Source: Chlorokybus atmophyticus (taxonomy: Eukaryota > Streptophyta > Chlorokybophyceae > Chlorokybales > Chlorokybaceae). Taken from it: a DNA stretch of 58,614 nucleotides. Both the position numbers and the translations under genes were made by a program. Shown here one piece after another: positions 33,838-45,896 of this stretch (position 1 is its first letter; every line of letters begins with the position of its first letter). Below the pieces are notes generated by a model. The model was not told where the DNA came from, did not search any database, and worked only from the letters and a program-made list of their open reading frames with translations. The stretch spans positions 1 to 58,614 of the forward strand of contig RHPI01003488.1 in NCBI GenBank assembly GCA_009103225.1, written 5' to 3'.

Positions 33838-36800
33838 TCAGTCCTCTTTACTTCTTGTTCTTATGAACAACATGACGCCGCCATAAGCCAGAGCGCCTGC
33901 AATGATAATGCTAGCTAGCGTGGTGAACTGCAGAGAGTGACCTGCATGTTTGTACTCGATACGGCACAGCTTGAGAGATTCCCGTGCTTTGATCAACTCT
34001 TGCTCGACCACACTGCACAAATCAGTGTCATTAATGTCATTGGACGTATGAACTAACTGCACAACATGCAGCGTGTGGAACAAATAATGTATAGCTGATG
34101 TGTGCCAGAAAAGGTAGACGAAGTTTGCTGCATGAATGTGACGGCTTACTCTTCAAACAGGTGTACAGCCGTCAGTATGCTGCTTGACCGTCTGTATGCC
34201 TGATCCAGGTCATGCGTCCAAAGCAGTTCTCCCAATTTCACCAGCTGCTCTTCAAGACCCTGCGCATTTGCACCGACGCATTGCAACATGTTGTTTAGGC
34301 TCGCTCGAGCAATGCGCATGCAACCCCCCAACTTTGCCTGTTGTTTCAGGCTAGACCAGTCATCCGCAAACATTCATATCAGTCATGGCTTTTGTCTGCA
34401 TGTGGTGTGGGAGTGTGTGGGAGTGCTGCTACCTGCAACTGCTGCTCAAGACGCTGCACGGTCGGGTAGGGCAGTGGCGGGGCGGTTTTGCCGGGGTCTC
34501 TGAACATGCGGTCGAGCCACATCTGAGGAGTCCTGACGTGCAGCTTCTCTATGCGTTGTCCGAAGGGGTCTGCCAGGTGAGTCTCGGCAAACTCTTGGAT
34601 GCGCTGTGGTACAAGGCATGAGTGACAGCCCTAAGCGTGCAACTGGACGCATTGTGTACAGAATAGTGCAGATGCTTACCTCCAATGCTTGACGAATGGA
34701 TCGCAGAGCTGTATCCGCTCTTGACAGTATGGCATTGCGATGTGCAACGTCTATGTGCAGTTGACTCAAGCGCGTGCAATTGGTGAATGGGCCGAAAGGG
34801 TGATGGCCCATAGCCCACAGCCAGGTCTCTTCCCTTTGACCCTGAGGCAACACACAAAACAGAGTAAGCACCCAACTACCAGTGTGCATTAAGTGCATTA
34901 ACAACGACATCATGTCGTATAATATAAGACACATTGGTAACGCACCTTGATTTGTGATATTCTTTCACAAGGAGCTGTAAGGCCACCCAAGGCCATTGCG
35001 ACTCCCGCAACCAGCTGCTGCGTGGAAGCAATGGGTCGTGCAAACTGCAGCTCAGACTCTGAAGCAAACCTGCATCCACCGCAACGTTCAAGTGATTGTT
35101 CAATGAAGCGCTTGGCAAACCAACACACGACAGAATGTTCTGGTAACAAATCCAGCACAAACCGCATACTCTCTCAATTGCACTGTATGAAAAGTCAAAG
35201 TCACACTTTACGCAGCAATCAAGCAGCTCTGCACTGATATTTGTGTGCAGTTTTGGCAAGCAATGTAGAAGTGTCTCACCCCAAAGGCACAGCTTCAGAA
35301 GGCGTTTGAAGAACAACAACGGCATCTCGTGATGCAGCAACAAGCGACTGGCCATCCAGCAGCAGATTGTGTGACGCCTTCCCAAGTGAGAACACAAAAA
35401 CGGGAAGTACGCGCATTCCAAAATTGTGTGCGAAGTGCTTGGAGGACTTCGCCTGGCTTGTCAATGCTGCATGCATGCTGAACCGGTCCAGAGCCGGCAC
35501 CTGCTTGCAACAAAGCCTTCAAGCTTTTTTGGCAGAGTTACAATGCATTGAAATTGATGAAGTGCCCCAACTGGTGACCAACCGTAGTGCAGTCTGCCTC
35601 AGTACTTGAATTGTAGGCACACTGACAGGCTGATGCATGTGGCATTACCGCATAAAATGTGTCAGCTATGCCAGGGTGTGTTGCGCGTAGCAGTCGTGCT
35701 GTCACCGTGTCTCCAACTTGACGGAGTTCCTAAATAAACAAAGCCCCTTTGTAAGACACAGTGCGCGGAGCCAGTTGCTTGACTAACTTACATGCGCTAT
35801 GCCTGTTGACAATAGCCTTTGCTTGTCCTACAGTCATACCTCCAGCAGCACGCGCGAGTCAAGCACAGGTGTTGTTGTGCTGTTGCGCTCCTCCTGCGAA
35901 TCCTGCATGGACCAGGCAATCTGGATAACGTGTCACACACAGCACAACTGCTTGCTGGCTTTCACCCAGACTCATAGACCACATGTACAAGTCATGCTTC
36001 AGCAGACTGACGTTGCTTGTACCTGTGGGTCTGAACTTGGCGTGGACTCAGCAGGCATTCCTTTGGCCAAAGCCATTGCCAAGGGCTCAACGTCTTGAAG
36101 CATATGCACTGCACCAACCACAACAACGTCCTGACTGGATGGTGTCAACCGCCGGATCTGACATACAGGTGCTTGAGTAAACACTGCAAGTGTGCATGTG
36201 CAAATTTTCATGTATGCAAGGGTCACACGAGCAAGGGCAACTTGTTGTGTTTATGCAGCAGACCTCTTCTTCAACAGCAAGAACATCAATGCTCGCATTG
36301 TGCCCAGGCAGAAGCGGGTGGAAGTCGCTATGATCCCTCAGTACAAGGATGGGAACAAGCACGCGATGAGCAAAGTCAGGCGTTTCTGTCCTGCAATGGC
36401 ATGCTGACGCTAATAAGCAGCTGCAGATGTACTTCATACTGACTCCATGAAACTGATGTTCGTGTAGAACGCAACCTCACAGAACAGCAGACGAGCCTAC
36501 AGTGCCTGTGCCAACACAAGATGCCTGCTGGGCCATATGAACAACATGTTCACTGGCCCAGAGTCTCACAAGACATACAGCGAGTTACTATATACGGCAC
36601 ACAAGCAGCAATCACATTGGCTGTAATGCGCCAATGCAAGATCAGCTTTTTACCCTCAGTGGCGCGTACCTTATGTCAGGCGCGAACAGGTGCTGAACAG
36701 CTGAGACCACAAGCGCAGACAGTTTGCCCCTGAACTGCGAATCTTTGAGCGGCTTGTCGGGAGCCGGCATGTTGGTGCTTAGAGCCGGATGTAGCAGCCC

Positions 36801-38040
36801 AGCAAGGCGCGGAATGGTCCTGGGCGCAACGATGCCACCCGCGACACCTGTGCGCCCATACGTGCATGGCCCTGCTGACAGATCCATCACCACAAACCTG
36901 CACCGTAACTGCATGTTGTTGTTGCAGCCCAACCAACTACCTCAATGCCAACGCCCTGAGAGGAGCTATGCACACAAACACTAAGCAAGTTACACACGCA
37001 TGCACACGTGCGCACCATATCCACATCAACAGCCATACCGTTGCGAGCTGAGCCAAGTCGCTGTGGGTGCTGCACCATTGTATCGGTACCTATAAAGATA
37101 GCCAGCCTCCTGTTTGACCATGTCCACAGCACTCATGCTTCCAAGATGGCTGTAAGCCTTCACGTTCACATAAGGCTTGCGAGGGTCCATGCGTGTTTTG
37201 TCAAAGTTTGAGATGAATATTGCAGCGCCTCTGTTTGTGTCTCGGTTCGCCCCAAACAGTTCAGTGTAAATGTTCATGTACTCGGCCTCAATGCGCTCGG
37301 CGTCAATGTCGTACACTTCCCAATCCTCGGAGTCCTGCCACACAAATTGATTCATTACCTGTATGCACAAGTCACCAGAAAGATTTTTAAAGCAAAAATA
37401 GTAACCTTTTGGATGCTGCCAGCAGCACGCAGCAACTCATGCATGTTGCGCTCCATGGATTGAACCTTGTCAGTAGCAACGCCCATGACATTGTAGAACA
37501 TCTGGTACTTTATCTGCAGCTGCTGGCCGGTGTCCAGGCAGCTGGGGCGATGCTCAGGAAAGCTGTTGGCCAGAAGGTTGGCCAGAGCCCGCTGGTCGAC
37601 TTCATAGCGGTATGCGGCGTCTCCCGCCAACCCAACAAGAACCACATTGATCTCGAGCGGTAAAACAACTGGTGTCTGCAACGATGGCATGTTTTTTGGA
37701 TCAATCAAAGGTATAAGTTTCCAAGTTTTGTTGTTATTACGTGGGTTGAGTCACATGTAAAATCACAGGTCACACCCAATTAAGCAAAGCAAAAACGGCC
37801 AAACAATTGTGACTGTGGTTTGCCAGTGCACATGAAAAGCAGCACCTTGTCCTTGTTGTGGAGGAAGGAGTGTGCAGAGGCTTGGGTTTGATACTCAATG
37901 CTTGCAAAGCTGCGATGCTTCTGCTCTGGATTTGTGCGCGGTTTTGCGTGCAATGGCAGAACCAAGAAGCAAGTCCACAGAAGCAATAGTAGACATGACA
38001 CTCGCAGGGTGCCTGGCTGTTGGGAAATGTGTGCCACCAT
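33838..38040 (-). CDS. Secretory-pathway membrane protein of the plant DUF7906 type
   Basis: Fourteen exons: 38040-37846, 37675-37406, 37334-37039, 36897-36670, 36390-36264, 36157-36023, 35902-35840, 35729-35649, 35452-35280, 35069-34946, 34841-34680, 34603-34433, 34259-34150, 34012-33838, giving 769 aa. A signal peptide (VSCLLLLLWTCFLVLPLHA) is followed by LPLEINVVLVGLAGD, NFDKTRMDPRKPYV, YLYRYRYNGAAP, VVMDLSAGPCTYG, DVVVVGAVHMLQ, FGMRVLPVFVFSLG and WLWAMGHHPFGPF. One membrane helix lies 27 residues from the C-terminus, with a short basic/acidic tail. I recognise this order from large plant proteins such as Arabidopsis At5g58100 (DUF7906, from memory), one of which affects pollen wall formation; the molecular function is unknown. 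Plants carry a charged insert where intron 35453-35648 lies, so a skipped exon there cannot be excluded. Confidence 0.8.
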
Positions 38041-39275
38041 GCCTGGTCTCTATGCTTGCGTTTGACACCCAGGTAGCTTTAGCACGGCCATGCTCCAGCC
38101 TGCTTGCAAGCACCCAGAGCACGCAAGTGAGATTCTCACCACTTTCAACAGCATCTGAAAGCTGCACAACAGTCGGGTGCATGCCACATCACAAACTGTT
38201 GCCTTGCTTCAACCTACGTTCTACAAGAAAATTGTCTAAACTTAGTGCCCTTCCTAGAAGGCATCACAGTGAGAGAGTTCGTCGATTACATATACTAGCG
38301 GTAGACAACATCTGCTCGCAGTAGACTTCATGCCTGATTATTCGCTACACGAACAGCACAAACTTCAGATGGCTGTTAACCTTCCAAGTCCTTGACCGTA
38401 TATGTCACCTCAACGCAAGTTCCCCATGCGCAAACAACACATACTCGTACGCAGGTGCGATGCCTGCAGCTACGCATACAAGAACGCCAAAGCGCACGCA
38501 GACTAGCACAAGCTTGCGGTCGGGCACGCACGTACGCACGCACGCTGTCAGCGTGCCCGACCGCAAGCGCTCGCAGATATAGTTGTGAACTAGACTGCCT
38601 GGCGGTATGGGTTTTGCTAGATGTAACACTTTGAGTGTAAGCGTTGCTACGTTTAACCGCGGTTTGCAAAGTTGTTGATCTAGCGCACGTACTATGTGGC
38701 ACGAGAGCGTGTGTGATGCAACCAGGTGCGCATGCTGAACTTGACAACTGATTACCAGCAATTGCATGTCACATCCCACGAAGACATGCGCGCACCTCCA
38801 TGTGGCAGCAGCCGACCCGCAATTGGCAGCGTTGTTGCGCGTTGTCACCACACTAGAAGCCAGCGGCTGCACCAGCTCACCGGCAATTGCTGTTTGGTTG
38901 TGGTCAGCAGTAGCGTCAACCGCAAGTAACATTACAATCAGCAGTGACCACGACAACAACAGTGGCGCCGCCTGCGCCTTTCCATTAGCCGCTGCCCACA
39001 ACAACACACACACAGGTACACTGGCGCTTGTGACTAAACTTGCGCTAGACTTGCGCTCAGTTTGCAATGCCCTTCCGTTGATTGTGAGTGAGAGCCGCGG
39101 TGCGCGAGCCAGTGCTACCCACATGCACATGGCTGACGTGAGCATTAACGTCGGCGGTATTGGTGGCGGTGTGGTTGGCGGCATGGGCGGGTGCTGAGAG
39201 AGAGGGAACGGCTTGTGGTGAAGCTTGGATGCTACTGTGTGTGTGCCAGCTGGCTTGTATGCTTTGTGCGTTGGG
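38041..39275. promoter_or_regulatory. Divergent intergenic region with a strong hairpin
   Basis: It separates the DUF7906-type gene and the kinase gene and must contain both promoters. A perfect 18-bp inverted repeat lies at 38512-38568. A 332-codon minus frame covers much of it and part of the kinase exon, but has no family resemblance. Confidence 0.4.
38512..38568. repeat. Perfect 18-bp inverted repeat, 21-nt loop
   Basis: The arms GCTTGCGGTCGGGCACGC (38512-38529) and GCGTGCCCGACCGCAAGC (38551-38568) are exact complements. Confidence 0.9.
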
Positions 39276-41359
39276 ATGATGAGGCGCTCAGCGGCGGGGC
39301 TGCTGCGGCGATTGGGGCAGCAGCTGTCGCCTGCTACCAGCTTGCTGCGGGCTGAAGCTGCTGCTGGTGCTCCTGCCTTCAGGCATGCCGACGGCGGTGA
39401 CATCGCTAGCTTGTCCGTCCATGCGCAAGCAGCTGCAAGGCATTACGCTACTGCTACTGCTGTACCTGCTGCTGTTCGGGAGGCTTTGCTGGAGGAGGCA
39501 GCCGCCAACTCTGAGCCGCAGGAGTTTCCCCGCAGCGTGGAGTCACTTGGGCGAGACTGGTTGGGCAATGTGCTCAAGGCTGCCGGCCATCTTCACCCCA
39601 ATACGGATATCAAGTAAGCAAGCTGCTGGTCGACCATGCAGCCAAGCAAAGCAGCACATCACATCTTAGGCCTGGTGATGGCCCCCATGCAATCTAATCG
39701 GCATTGCAACCACTGGAGTCCAAGTGTGCATGTCATGACTTCATGTTCAGAACACCTTTTGTGACAAGCGCTTTGATAATGCAATGCGACAAGGAGACTG
39801 CATGGAAGCATGCACTGCACAAGTTGTGTGTTGAGGACCCGCCACCCTCCCTTCGCGCTGGACGCTTCATGCCCAGCTCAAGCATGTTATGCGTTGCACT
39901 GCATGCAGTTGACAAGCGCTCACACCGTTCACAAGCACCTTAAGCTCACAGTGCTATCTTGCCAATCTCGCAACTCGAGTCACAGCAAGCTGCCCTTATT
40001 GTTGTGTCTCACTGTCATCAGGCAGCTGAAACACCGTGTGGTTGACTGACATACTGACTGCCCAGATTGGCAGGTTAATAAAGCCCGTACCGATTGGGGG
40101 CGGCATTGGGCTCGTCAGCCAACTGTACAGATTGCACATCAAGTACTTTGAAAAGGCGCCGGGTGCACCAGTGTCTGTGATTGCCAAGTTCAGCTCTTCC
40201 GAACCGGACGTGCTGGATTTTGCAACCAAGAACCACAGCTACGAGCGAGAGGTCAACTTCCACAAGCTGATGGCAACAGGTCCGTGCTCAGCCTAACACT
40301 ACTGAGGGGTGTGGCATAACCACTATTTGTATTGGTGCCTTTGCTCCAAGTGTTGGTGTTTGATACTGCTGCCATATCGCCTCTTGTAAGCAGATGAGTA
40401 CCCGCTGCGAGTGCCAAGAGTCTACTTTGCTGGCTATCATGCACGCGCTCGGCAGTGCTTGGTGGTCATGCAGGTCCGTTCATAGTCGTACATCATGACT
40501 GGAGGTTGCGTTGATTTCATCAAGCTTGGTACACCTTGTCTTGTGCAGGACCTTGGTAAGGCTGAGGCACTGGATCAATTGCTCGGCCCTAGCATTGAAG
40601 ATGTGAATTGCATCATAGATGACGCAGCCAGCCTCCATGCCAAATTCTGGAACCATCCTAATTTAAGTCAGTGGGAGTGGCTTCCAAAGGTTGATGAACA
40701 GCTGTTTAAGGAGTTCGATTCAAAGGTTTGTTGGCAGTGCTCGCATTATGTCGGTTTTGCACACGCTCTGAGTATACATCTCATGTACGCAGGAATTTGG
40801 AAAATCGTGGCCGCTTTGCTTGGAAAGGTTTGATGATTTGATACCAGGTAGAGTCAGGAAAAAGCTGGGCAACCTGCCTGCGCACACAGGCAAGCTGCTA
40901 GACGCGCTTGGCGGTGCCAACAAGACGCTTCTGCACGGCGATCTGCGCCTAGACAACATTTATAGAGTGCGAAAATCAGGTAAACCTGCCAAGGCCGATG
41001 ACTATATTTACATCGACTTCGGGGACTGCGCCGCTGGCAGAGGCACCATGGACATAGCGTATTTTCTCAGTCAAAGCGTGGACTCGGAGATGCGGAGGTT
41101 ACACGAGGGCGCCTGGATCACCCGCTACCACCAAGCATTGATTTCAGCTTCGGTCGACGAATCCTACACCTTTGCAAGGTGTTTTGAGGACTATCGCAAA
41201 GCGGTCCTGTACTACTTCTGCCTGGCGGTCAACACCGGAGGGTTGTCTGCAGCTGGCATGGAGAATAGAACTCACTTGCTGGCAAGGGCTATGATCCAGC
41301 GCTCTGTTGCAGCCATTCTGGACCTGGATGTCCTCGAGTTACTAAATAAACGAACATGA
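39276..41359 (+). CDS. CHK/APH-like small-molecule kinase, probably mitochondrial
   Basis: Five exons: 39276-39613, 40074-40279, 40394-40473, 40549-40725, 40793-41359, giving 455 aa. The N-terminus MMRRSAAGLLRRLGQQL and the following 60 residues are Arg/Ala-rich without acids, typical of a mitochondrial presequence. The kinase part shows SVIAKFSSSEPD (the AKF lysine is the likely ATP contact) and ERE in the next helix. It also has the hinge-like LVVMQDLG, the catalytic HGDLRLDN (H315, D317, N322) and IDFGD (D342). This is the aminoglycoside-phosphotransferase/CHK fold; the substrate is unknown (choline-, ecdysteroid- or fructosamine-like acceptors in relatives). A longer frame starts at 39225, but the double Met at 39276 gives the cleaner targeting signal. 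Confidence 0.85.
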
Positions 41360-42119
41360 TAGGTGCGCCCCTTGCTTGCAATGAATTTCTACGGTCACTG
41401 TCTTGCCTGCGTGCGAGTACGTGTGTACACCTGCGTGTTGCCCGCCGTAACTGCCTCGCGTACTGTGACGCTGCTAAGCATGTTGCTGACTGCTGGTGTG
41501 TTACCAATATGCAGTTCTGATTGCACTTCACAAGCACTCACAGGCAGTGATGCAGGGTGGTCTATTGTGCGCATATTCCGTTCAGCATGACTGGAGGTGA
41601 TCAATTGCGCTAGTCAGATTGGTACATGTGGCTTGTAACCAGGATGTCGCAGGTGTGACAAGCATCAGGCTGCATACGACACTGCAACACTGGATGTTAT
41701 TAGACTAATGAGTATTTACACAGAGGCTTGCCTGATGAGTAGTTCTGTACCCCAACCACCCAGAAACAGACATCATGTGCTGTCAGTGGTTTCACCTGGC
41801 CACCACGGCTAATGTCTATCATATACATTGGCAATGTGTGGTCACACACGAAAAACTACAGGCATGTGCCTAAAGCTTATGCAACCAGACTGTGCATGTT
41901 CATTGACTTGGGTAACACACGTATAGTCAAACAGCAATTCGCACAAATGGAACATCTCAGCTCAGTACACTGCAAGAGATAAAGTGACGCCAAACGGCAA
42001 GTTTACGTCTGACCTAGAAGCAAATGTCTTGTACAACCTGCTGTTTCTCTTACAAGTATGACAAGCTACGAGCTACAACTAGCCAAGAAAGCGCGGCCGG
42101 AAGGGCAAGTGCCCAATAT
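41360..42119. other. Intergenic, no gene seen
   Basis: This lies between the convergent kinase and small-protein genes. No recognised coding or structural feature was found. Confidence 0.5.
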
Positions 42120-42784
42120 CTACTTGTGCAGAGATTGCTGCGCAGAGGCTTGCGATGCCTTGGCTTGGCGCAGCGGGTCATTGATGCTGTCCAAAACCTG
42201 CGCAAAAACAACACTAAGCTGGGTGACGAGTTTAAGAGATGTAACACTGCAGCAGCTGCACAGCACATGCATGCAAGTCGCAGTCCCAGCGTGCACACTG
42301 TATACACCAATGTCTACTACATGGTGGTAAGGAAAAACTGTTCAAGCAGTACTGTCGGCTTGAACCCTTGCATGTATGACAGTCAGCTGTGCGATTGAAC
42401 CAGTAACGCTCAGAAAACCAACAAAGCTGCAACAGAATAGTGCAATCATGGACGCCCTTATGAGCTGGAATCAACATGAAAAGAGAGCACACAGAGCAGG
42501 CTTACTTGCGGTCCAGAGTTCTGCTCCTCCACCTTCTGCTTCTCAAAGTCAGTCTGCTCTGAGCCCTTGGAAGGCGGCGCAAAGTGCCCCTACGCAAGAA
42601 GGACACAGCAAGGTTCAAGTATGCACACACACAGACCATGTCACTTGCATGCATGCACCGGCAAAGCCTCCTTCTCCACCTGCGTCAAGCCTGACATCTT
42701 CTCCTTGAGTATCGAGCCGGCCGAGGGTTGGGTGTCATCCCTCTCGGCGTCCCCCATCACCTCCCGAATGGTGCTGATCTCCAT
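42120..42784 (-). CDS. Small unknown protein, three exons
   Basis: Exons 42784-42659, 42589-42506 and 42197-42120 all end in phase 0 at good splice sites and give 95 aa. The protein is highly charged and probably helical: MEISTIREVMGDAERDD, KEKMSGLTQVEKEAL, GSEQTDFEKQKVEEQNSG, then VLDSINDPLRQAKASQASAQ and a stop. The contrast in composition with the flanking sequence supports real coding. I do not recognise the family. The 308-bp second intron is long for this locus and might hide another exon, and an exon upstream of the ATG is also possible. Confidence 0.5.
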
Positions 42785-43201
42785 GCTGTACGTGTGTACG
42801 TGGGTGTGTGCGTGTGGGTGTACGCTGTCCTTCTCAGTATTACTAAAGCCACCAACCAAACACCCTCACCCAACGTTGCAAGTGTAAGTGGCAACACAAA
42901 TGATTGCTTGCGATTTGAACACAACTTGATATTCCACATCCTTCCCACGCAGTATGTCCATGCCTTGCCTGCCCCCACGTCAGCGGCATAGCCAGCTGGC
43001 ACCAGAGGATCTGATGCAGGGCACAGCAGATGGCTGGCTGCTGCGGTAACTTTTCTCTCTGCATCATGAATCTTGACATGCCACTCACAGTGACTCACTG
43101 TTTCAACGCCAAGCTTGACACTTCTTCATGTTGTTGTGCGCACCCGCTGTTATGCAAATATACAGTTATATTTTTGTAGTCTTCACTTGCTTGCATCGAG
43201 T
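42785..43201. other. Intergenic upstream of the small gene and the tRNA
   Basis: It contains a GTGTACG-type alternating run at 42788-42828. Nothing else was recognised. Confidence 0.45.
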
Positions 43202-43289
43202 CCGACGATAGCTCAGTTGGTAGAGCGGAGGACTGTAGTTGTGACAAGCAGACATCCTTAGGTCGCTGGTTCGAATCCGGCTCGTCGGA
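43202..43289 (+). tRNA. trnY: tRNA-Tyr (anticodon GUA) with a 15-nt intron
   Basis: The acceptor stem CCGACGA (43202-43208) pairs perfectly with TCGTCGG, and the discriminator is A (43289). D arm GCTCAGTTGGTAGAGC, anticodon stem GAGGA/TCCTT, T arm with GGTTCGAATCC. The anticodon GTA is at 43235-43237 and the intron at 43239-43253, right after position 37 as in all nuclear tRNA-Tyr genes. The body is nearly that of land-plant tRNA-Tyr. No CCA is encoded. Confidence 0.96.
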
Positions 43290-43614
43290 TGGTTCATCCG
43301 GGATGACTTTTGCACTTTTTTCGTGCGTCTTGCGCGTAGCAATCTCATTTGCTACGTGGGCGGCGACGTCGCTGTCGGCAACCGTGACGGTGTTGTTGCG
43401 TTAGCAACAAGCCTGCGCTATTCTTGATCAGTGCTGAAGCGAGTGTTGGTGATGGCAATCTGCGCGCTGGGGTGGTGTTACAGCACCCGTCACCACCACC
43501 AAGGCATGCTTTCTGCTAGTCTGTAACGCCACCCTCACAGCAGCCCCCCCTCCTCCTCCTCCTCCTCCTCCTCCTCCTCATTGTCGTAGTCTGCTGGCAC
43601 CAACACTTGTAACC
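43290..43614. promoter_or_regulatory. 5' region of the DHHC gene with a CCT microsatellite
   Basis: About eleven CCT repeats plus a C run lie at 43544-43579, 36 bp before the ATG. This is probably a pyrimidine-rich 5' UTR. A T-rich stretch at 43307-43320 after the tRNA could be a weak Pol III stop. Confidence 0.5.
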
Positions 43615-45896
43615 ATGGAGGTCAACGTGTTCCGCTTATGCACGGGTCTCCGCGTCCTAGGCTGGCTCATGGCCGCCTTCGTCCTGGGCATAGTGGGCAT
43701 GACTTGGTGGGCCATGACCGCCGTCGCCTTCGGCCCGCTCCTTGTCGCTGCAGACTCCAACGGGGGCATCAGGCTGCTGGCGGCAATAATACTGCTGCTC
43801 TTCCATGCGCTGGTATGTGTAATTTGATGATGGATTGCTTGCTGCGTTAATGTTGAGATTGACAGGCATCGAGGTTGAACTTTGTGTGTTTGTGTTAACG
43901 TAATTTCCCATTGCTGGAGCAGCTGAGGGTTGTTCTCTTTCAGCTGAGTGTCTTGTTTAAGACGCGCTGTGTATGGTCAAGCCTGTCACTCAGTATAGGT
44001 TGCTTTGCATTCTCGACCTTGTGCACCAGTCACGCAAATTGGCCAGTCCTGTAGCGAGAAGTGAAACGCACTTTTTGTGTTGCGTGTGCAGTACGCTCAG
44101 ATTCTCACACAACACAAGGCTCTTTGAACTTTACTCACTCTCTGTGTTATACAAGTGTACTTTATACTTGCAAGTCACATGGTACAAGTTCAAGCAAAGA
44201 CGGAGAGAAGTACAATCGCTTAAACTAGAGCAAGCAGTATTCAGTCTCATTGCCCAAACCGTACAAGCAATGAGAGCAACATGCACTTCCCTCTCATGGC
44301 AAGCCGTGGCAGACACGCATGAACTGTTCAGCAGTAATTTGTGATGATGATGACAATCAAGCACTACAGAATGCTGTTGTTCAAATTGTCTTTGAAGTTG
44401 CAATCCCATGTTGCAAGTCTTGATGTGGCTATATCACTTGCATGCACCGCTTACAGTACATGTTGCCTAACTGCTGCTGCACCGCAGCTCTTCATGTTGC
44501 TGTGGTGCTACTTTGCCACGCTCACGACTGACGCCGGTTCGGTGCCGCCCGGCTGGCGTCCAGACTATCTCGATGTGGATGTGGAAGAAGCCGACAACAG
44601 ACCGCTGATAGGTGAGCAGATGAGAGTGAGCTTGAGTGTGGGGACAAAGAAAAACGGAACTGTGTCTAGTAGTAGTGTATGCATATGTGTGTAGGGGTGG
44701 GTATGTGAGTGTGCGAGCGACTTGCGTGCGAGTGTGAGTGTGTATGATATTGACATTGTGAGTGTGCTTGTGGTGGTGGTTGTGCAGGGCACAATCGGGT
44801 GCGGCCACGTTACTGCCGCAAGTGCTGCCAGTGGAAGCCGGAGCGCACTCACCACTGCTCTGTCTGTAAGTTGCATGCATGCTGGTGTGGTATAAAGCAT
44901 GATGCATGCTTTTGCGCGTGAGTAGTCAACGTGCTGTCACGTAGGCGGGCGTTGCGTGTTGAAGATGGACCACCACTGCGTGTGGGTGGTGAACTGCGTT
45001 GGCGCGCGCAACTACAAAGCGTTCCTTCTATTTCTTGTAAGTTGTGTTCATACTCTCTATCCCTCCGTGCTGTCGCCCTTACCACCAACAATACACATGT
45101 ACGTGTCTAAAACACAGAATTATTATGTGTACAGGTGTACACGTGTCTGGATACAACACTCGTGTCCATCTCACTCCTCCCGTACACGATCGAGTTTTTC
45201 AAGGGTGAAGTCGACGACGAGGGAGACGACTCTGAGCATTGGGGCATTGCGAGCGTGTTCATGGCGTTTGGTAAGAAAACATTCCTTGTTGACGTGGCAC
45301 GTGAAGCCATGACAATGCCGATGATTTATCTTGTATTGTCTGAACCTTTGCAGTGTTGAACTTGGCTTTTGCGTTGAGCGTGGCGGGATTTTTGGCGATG
45401 CACTTCTCACTCGTAATAAGAAACACAACCACCATAGAGGTTCGTGACACTGACCCTCCGCATGTGTGTTTGTGACCCCAAATAATGTAGACCAGAAAGA
45501 ATGCGCGTGCATGCGTATGCGTGCACATGTATATGTCTTTGTGCATATGCATGCGTGTGCGTGCGCGGGCGCGCATGTGTGTGTGCATTGCTTGAGGCTG
45601 TTCATATCATCAGGCTTGTGAAAAGAGAGGTCCGGGCCGTTGGAAGTATGATCTCGGGCGGCAAAAGAATTTCGAGCAGGTACCACACCCGCCGCTTTGT
45701 GTTAGCTGCATTGGAATTGACGTAGTGGTGTGTTGACTACGTCACGTGTTGTGTCCATCAGGTGTTTGGCACGGAGAGGTGGCACTGGTTTCTACCGAAG
45801 TACACGCAGGAGGACCTGACAGCCATTCCAGCCTTGTCGGGGCTCAGCTACCCCTCCAGAGAAGACATGGACCCGGACGCCAACAACAACACGTAG
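43615..45896 (+). CDS. DHHC-type protein S-palmitoyltransferase
   Basis: Eight exons: 43615-43812, 44488-44611, 44788-44865, 44945-45036, 45135-45270, 45354-45439, 45614-45679, 45762-45896, giving 304 aa, typical of the short plant PAT group. Two helices lie at about 14-35 and 47-80, followed by a luminal-cytosolic linker with DPG-like DAGSVPPGW. The Cys-rich domain runs from [20 protein letters not shown] to [20 protein letters not shown], with the catalytic DHHC at residues 142-145. Two more helices follow at about 155-180 and 205-230, then the TTxE-type motif NTTTIE (to 238) and a cytosolic tail. The enzyme transfers palmitate from its own Cys to substrate cysteines on Golgi or plasma membranes. 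Exon 2 follows an unusually long 675-bp first intron. Confidence 0.95.

Noticed and set aside
35453-35648. Extra exon of the DUF7906-type gene
   Set aside because: Plant relatives have an insert here, but no candidate exon kept phase with usable splice sites. Direct joining of the flanking exons is in frame.
38405-39403. 332-codon minus-strand open frame antisense to the kinase's first exon
   Set aside because: It has no family resemblance, and its right part is a mirror of a well-supported exon. It also covers the divergent promoter and the perfect hairpin. GC-rich sequence explains the openness.
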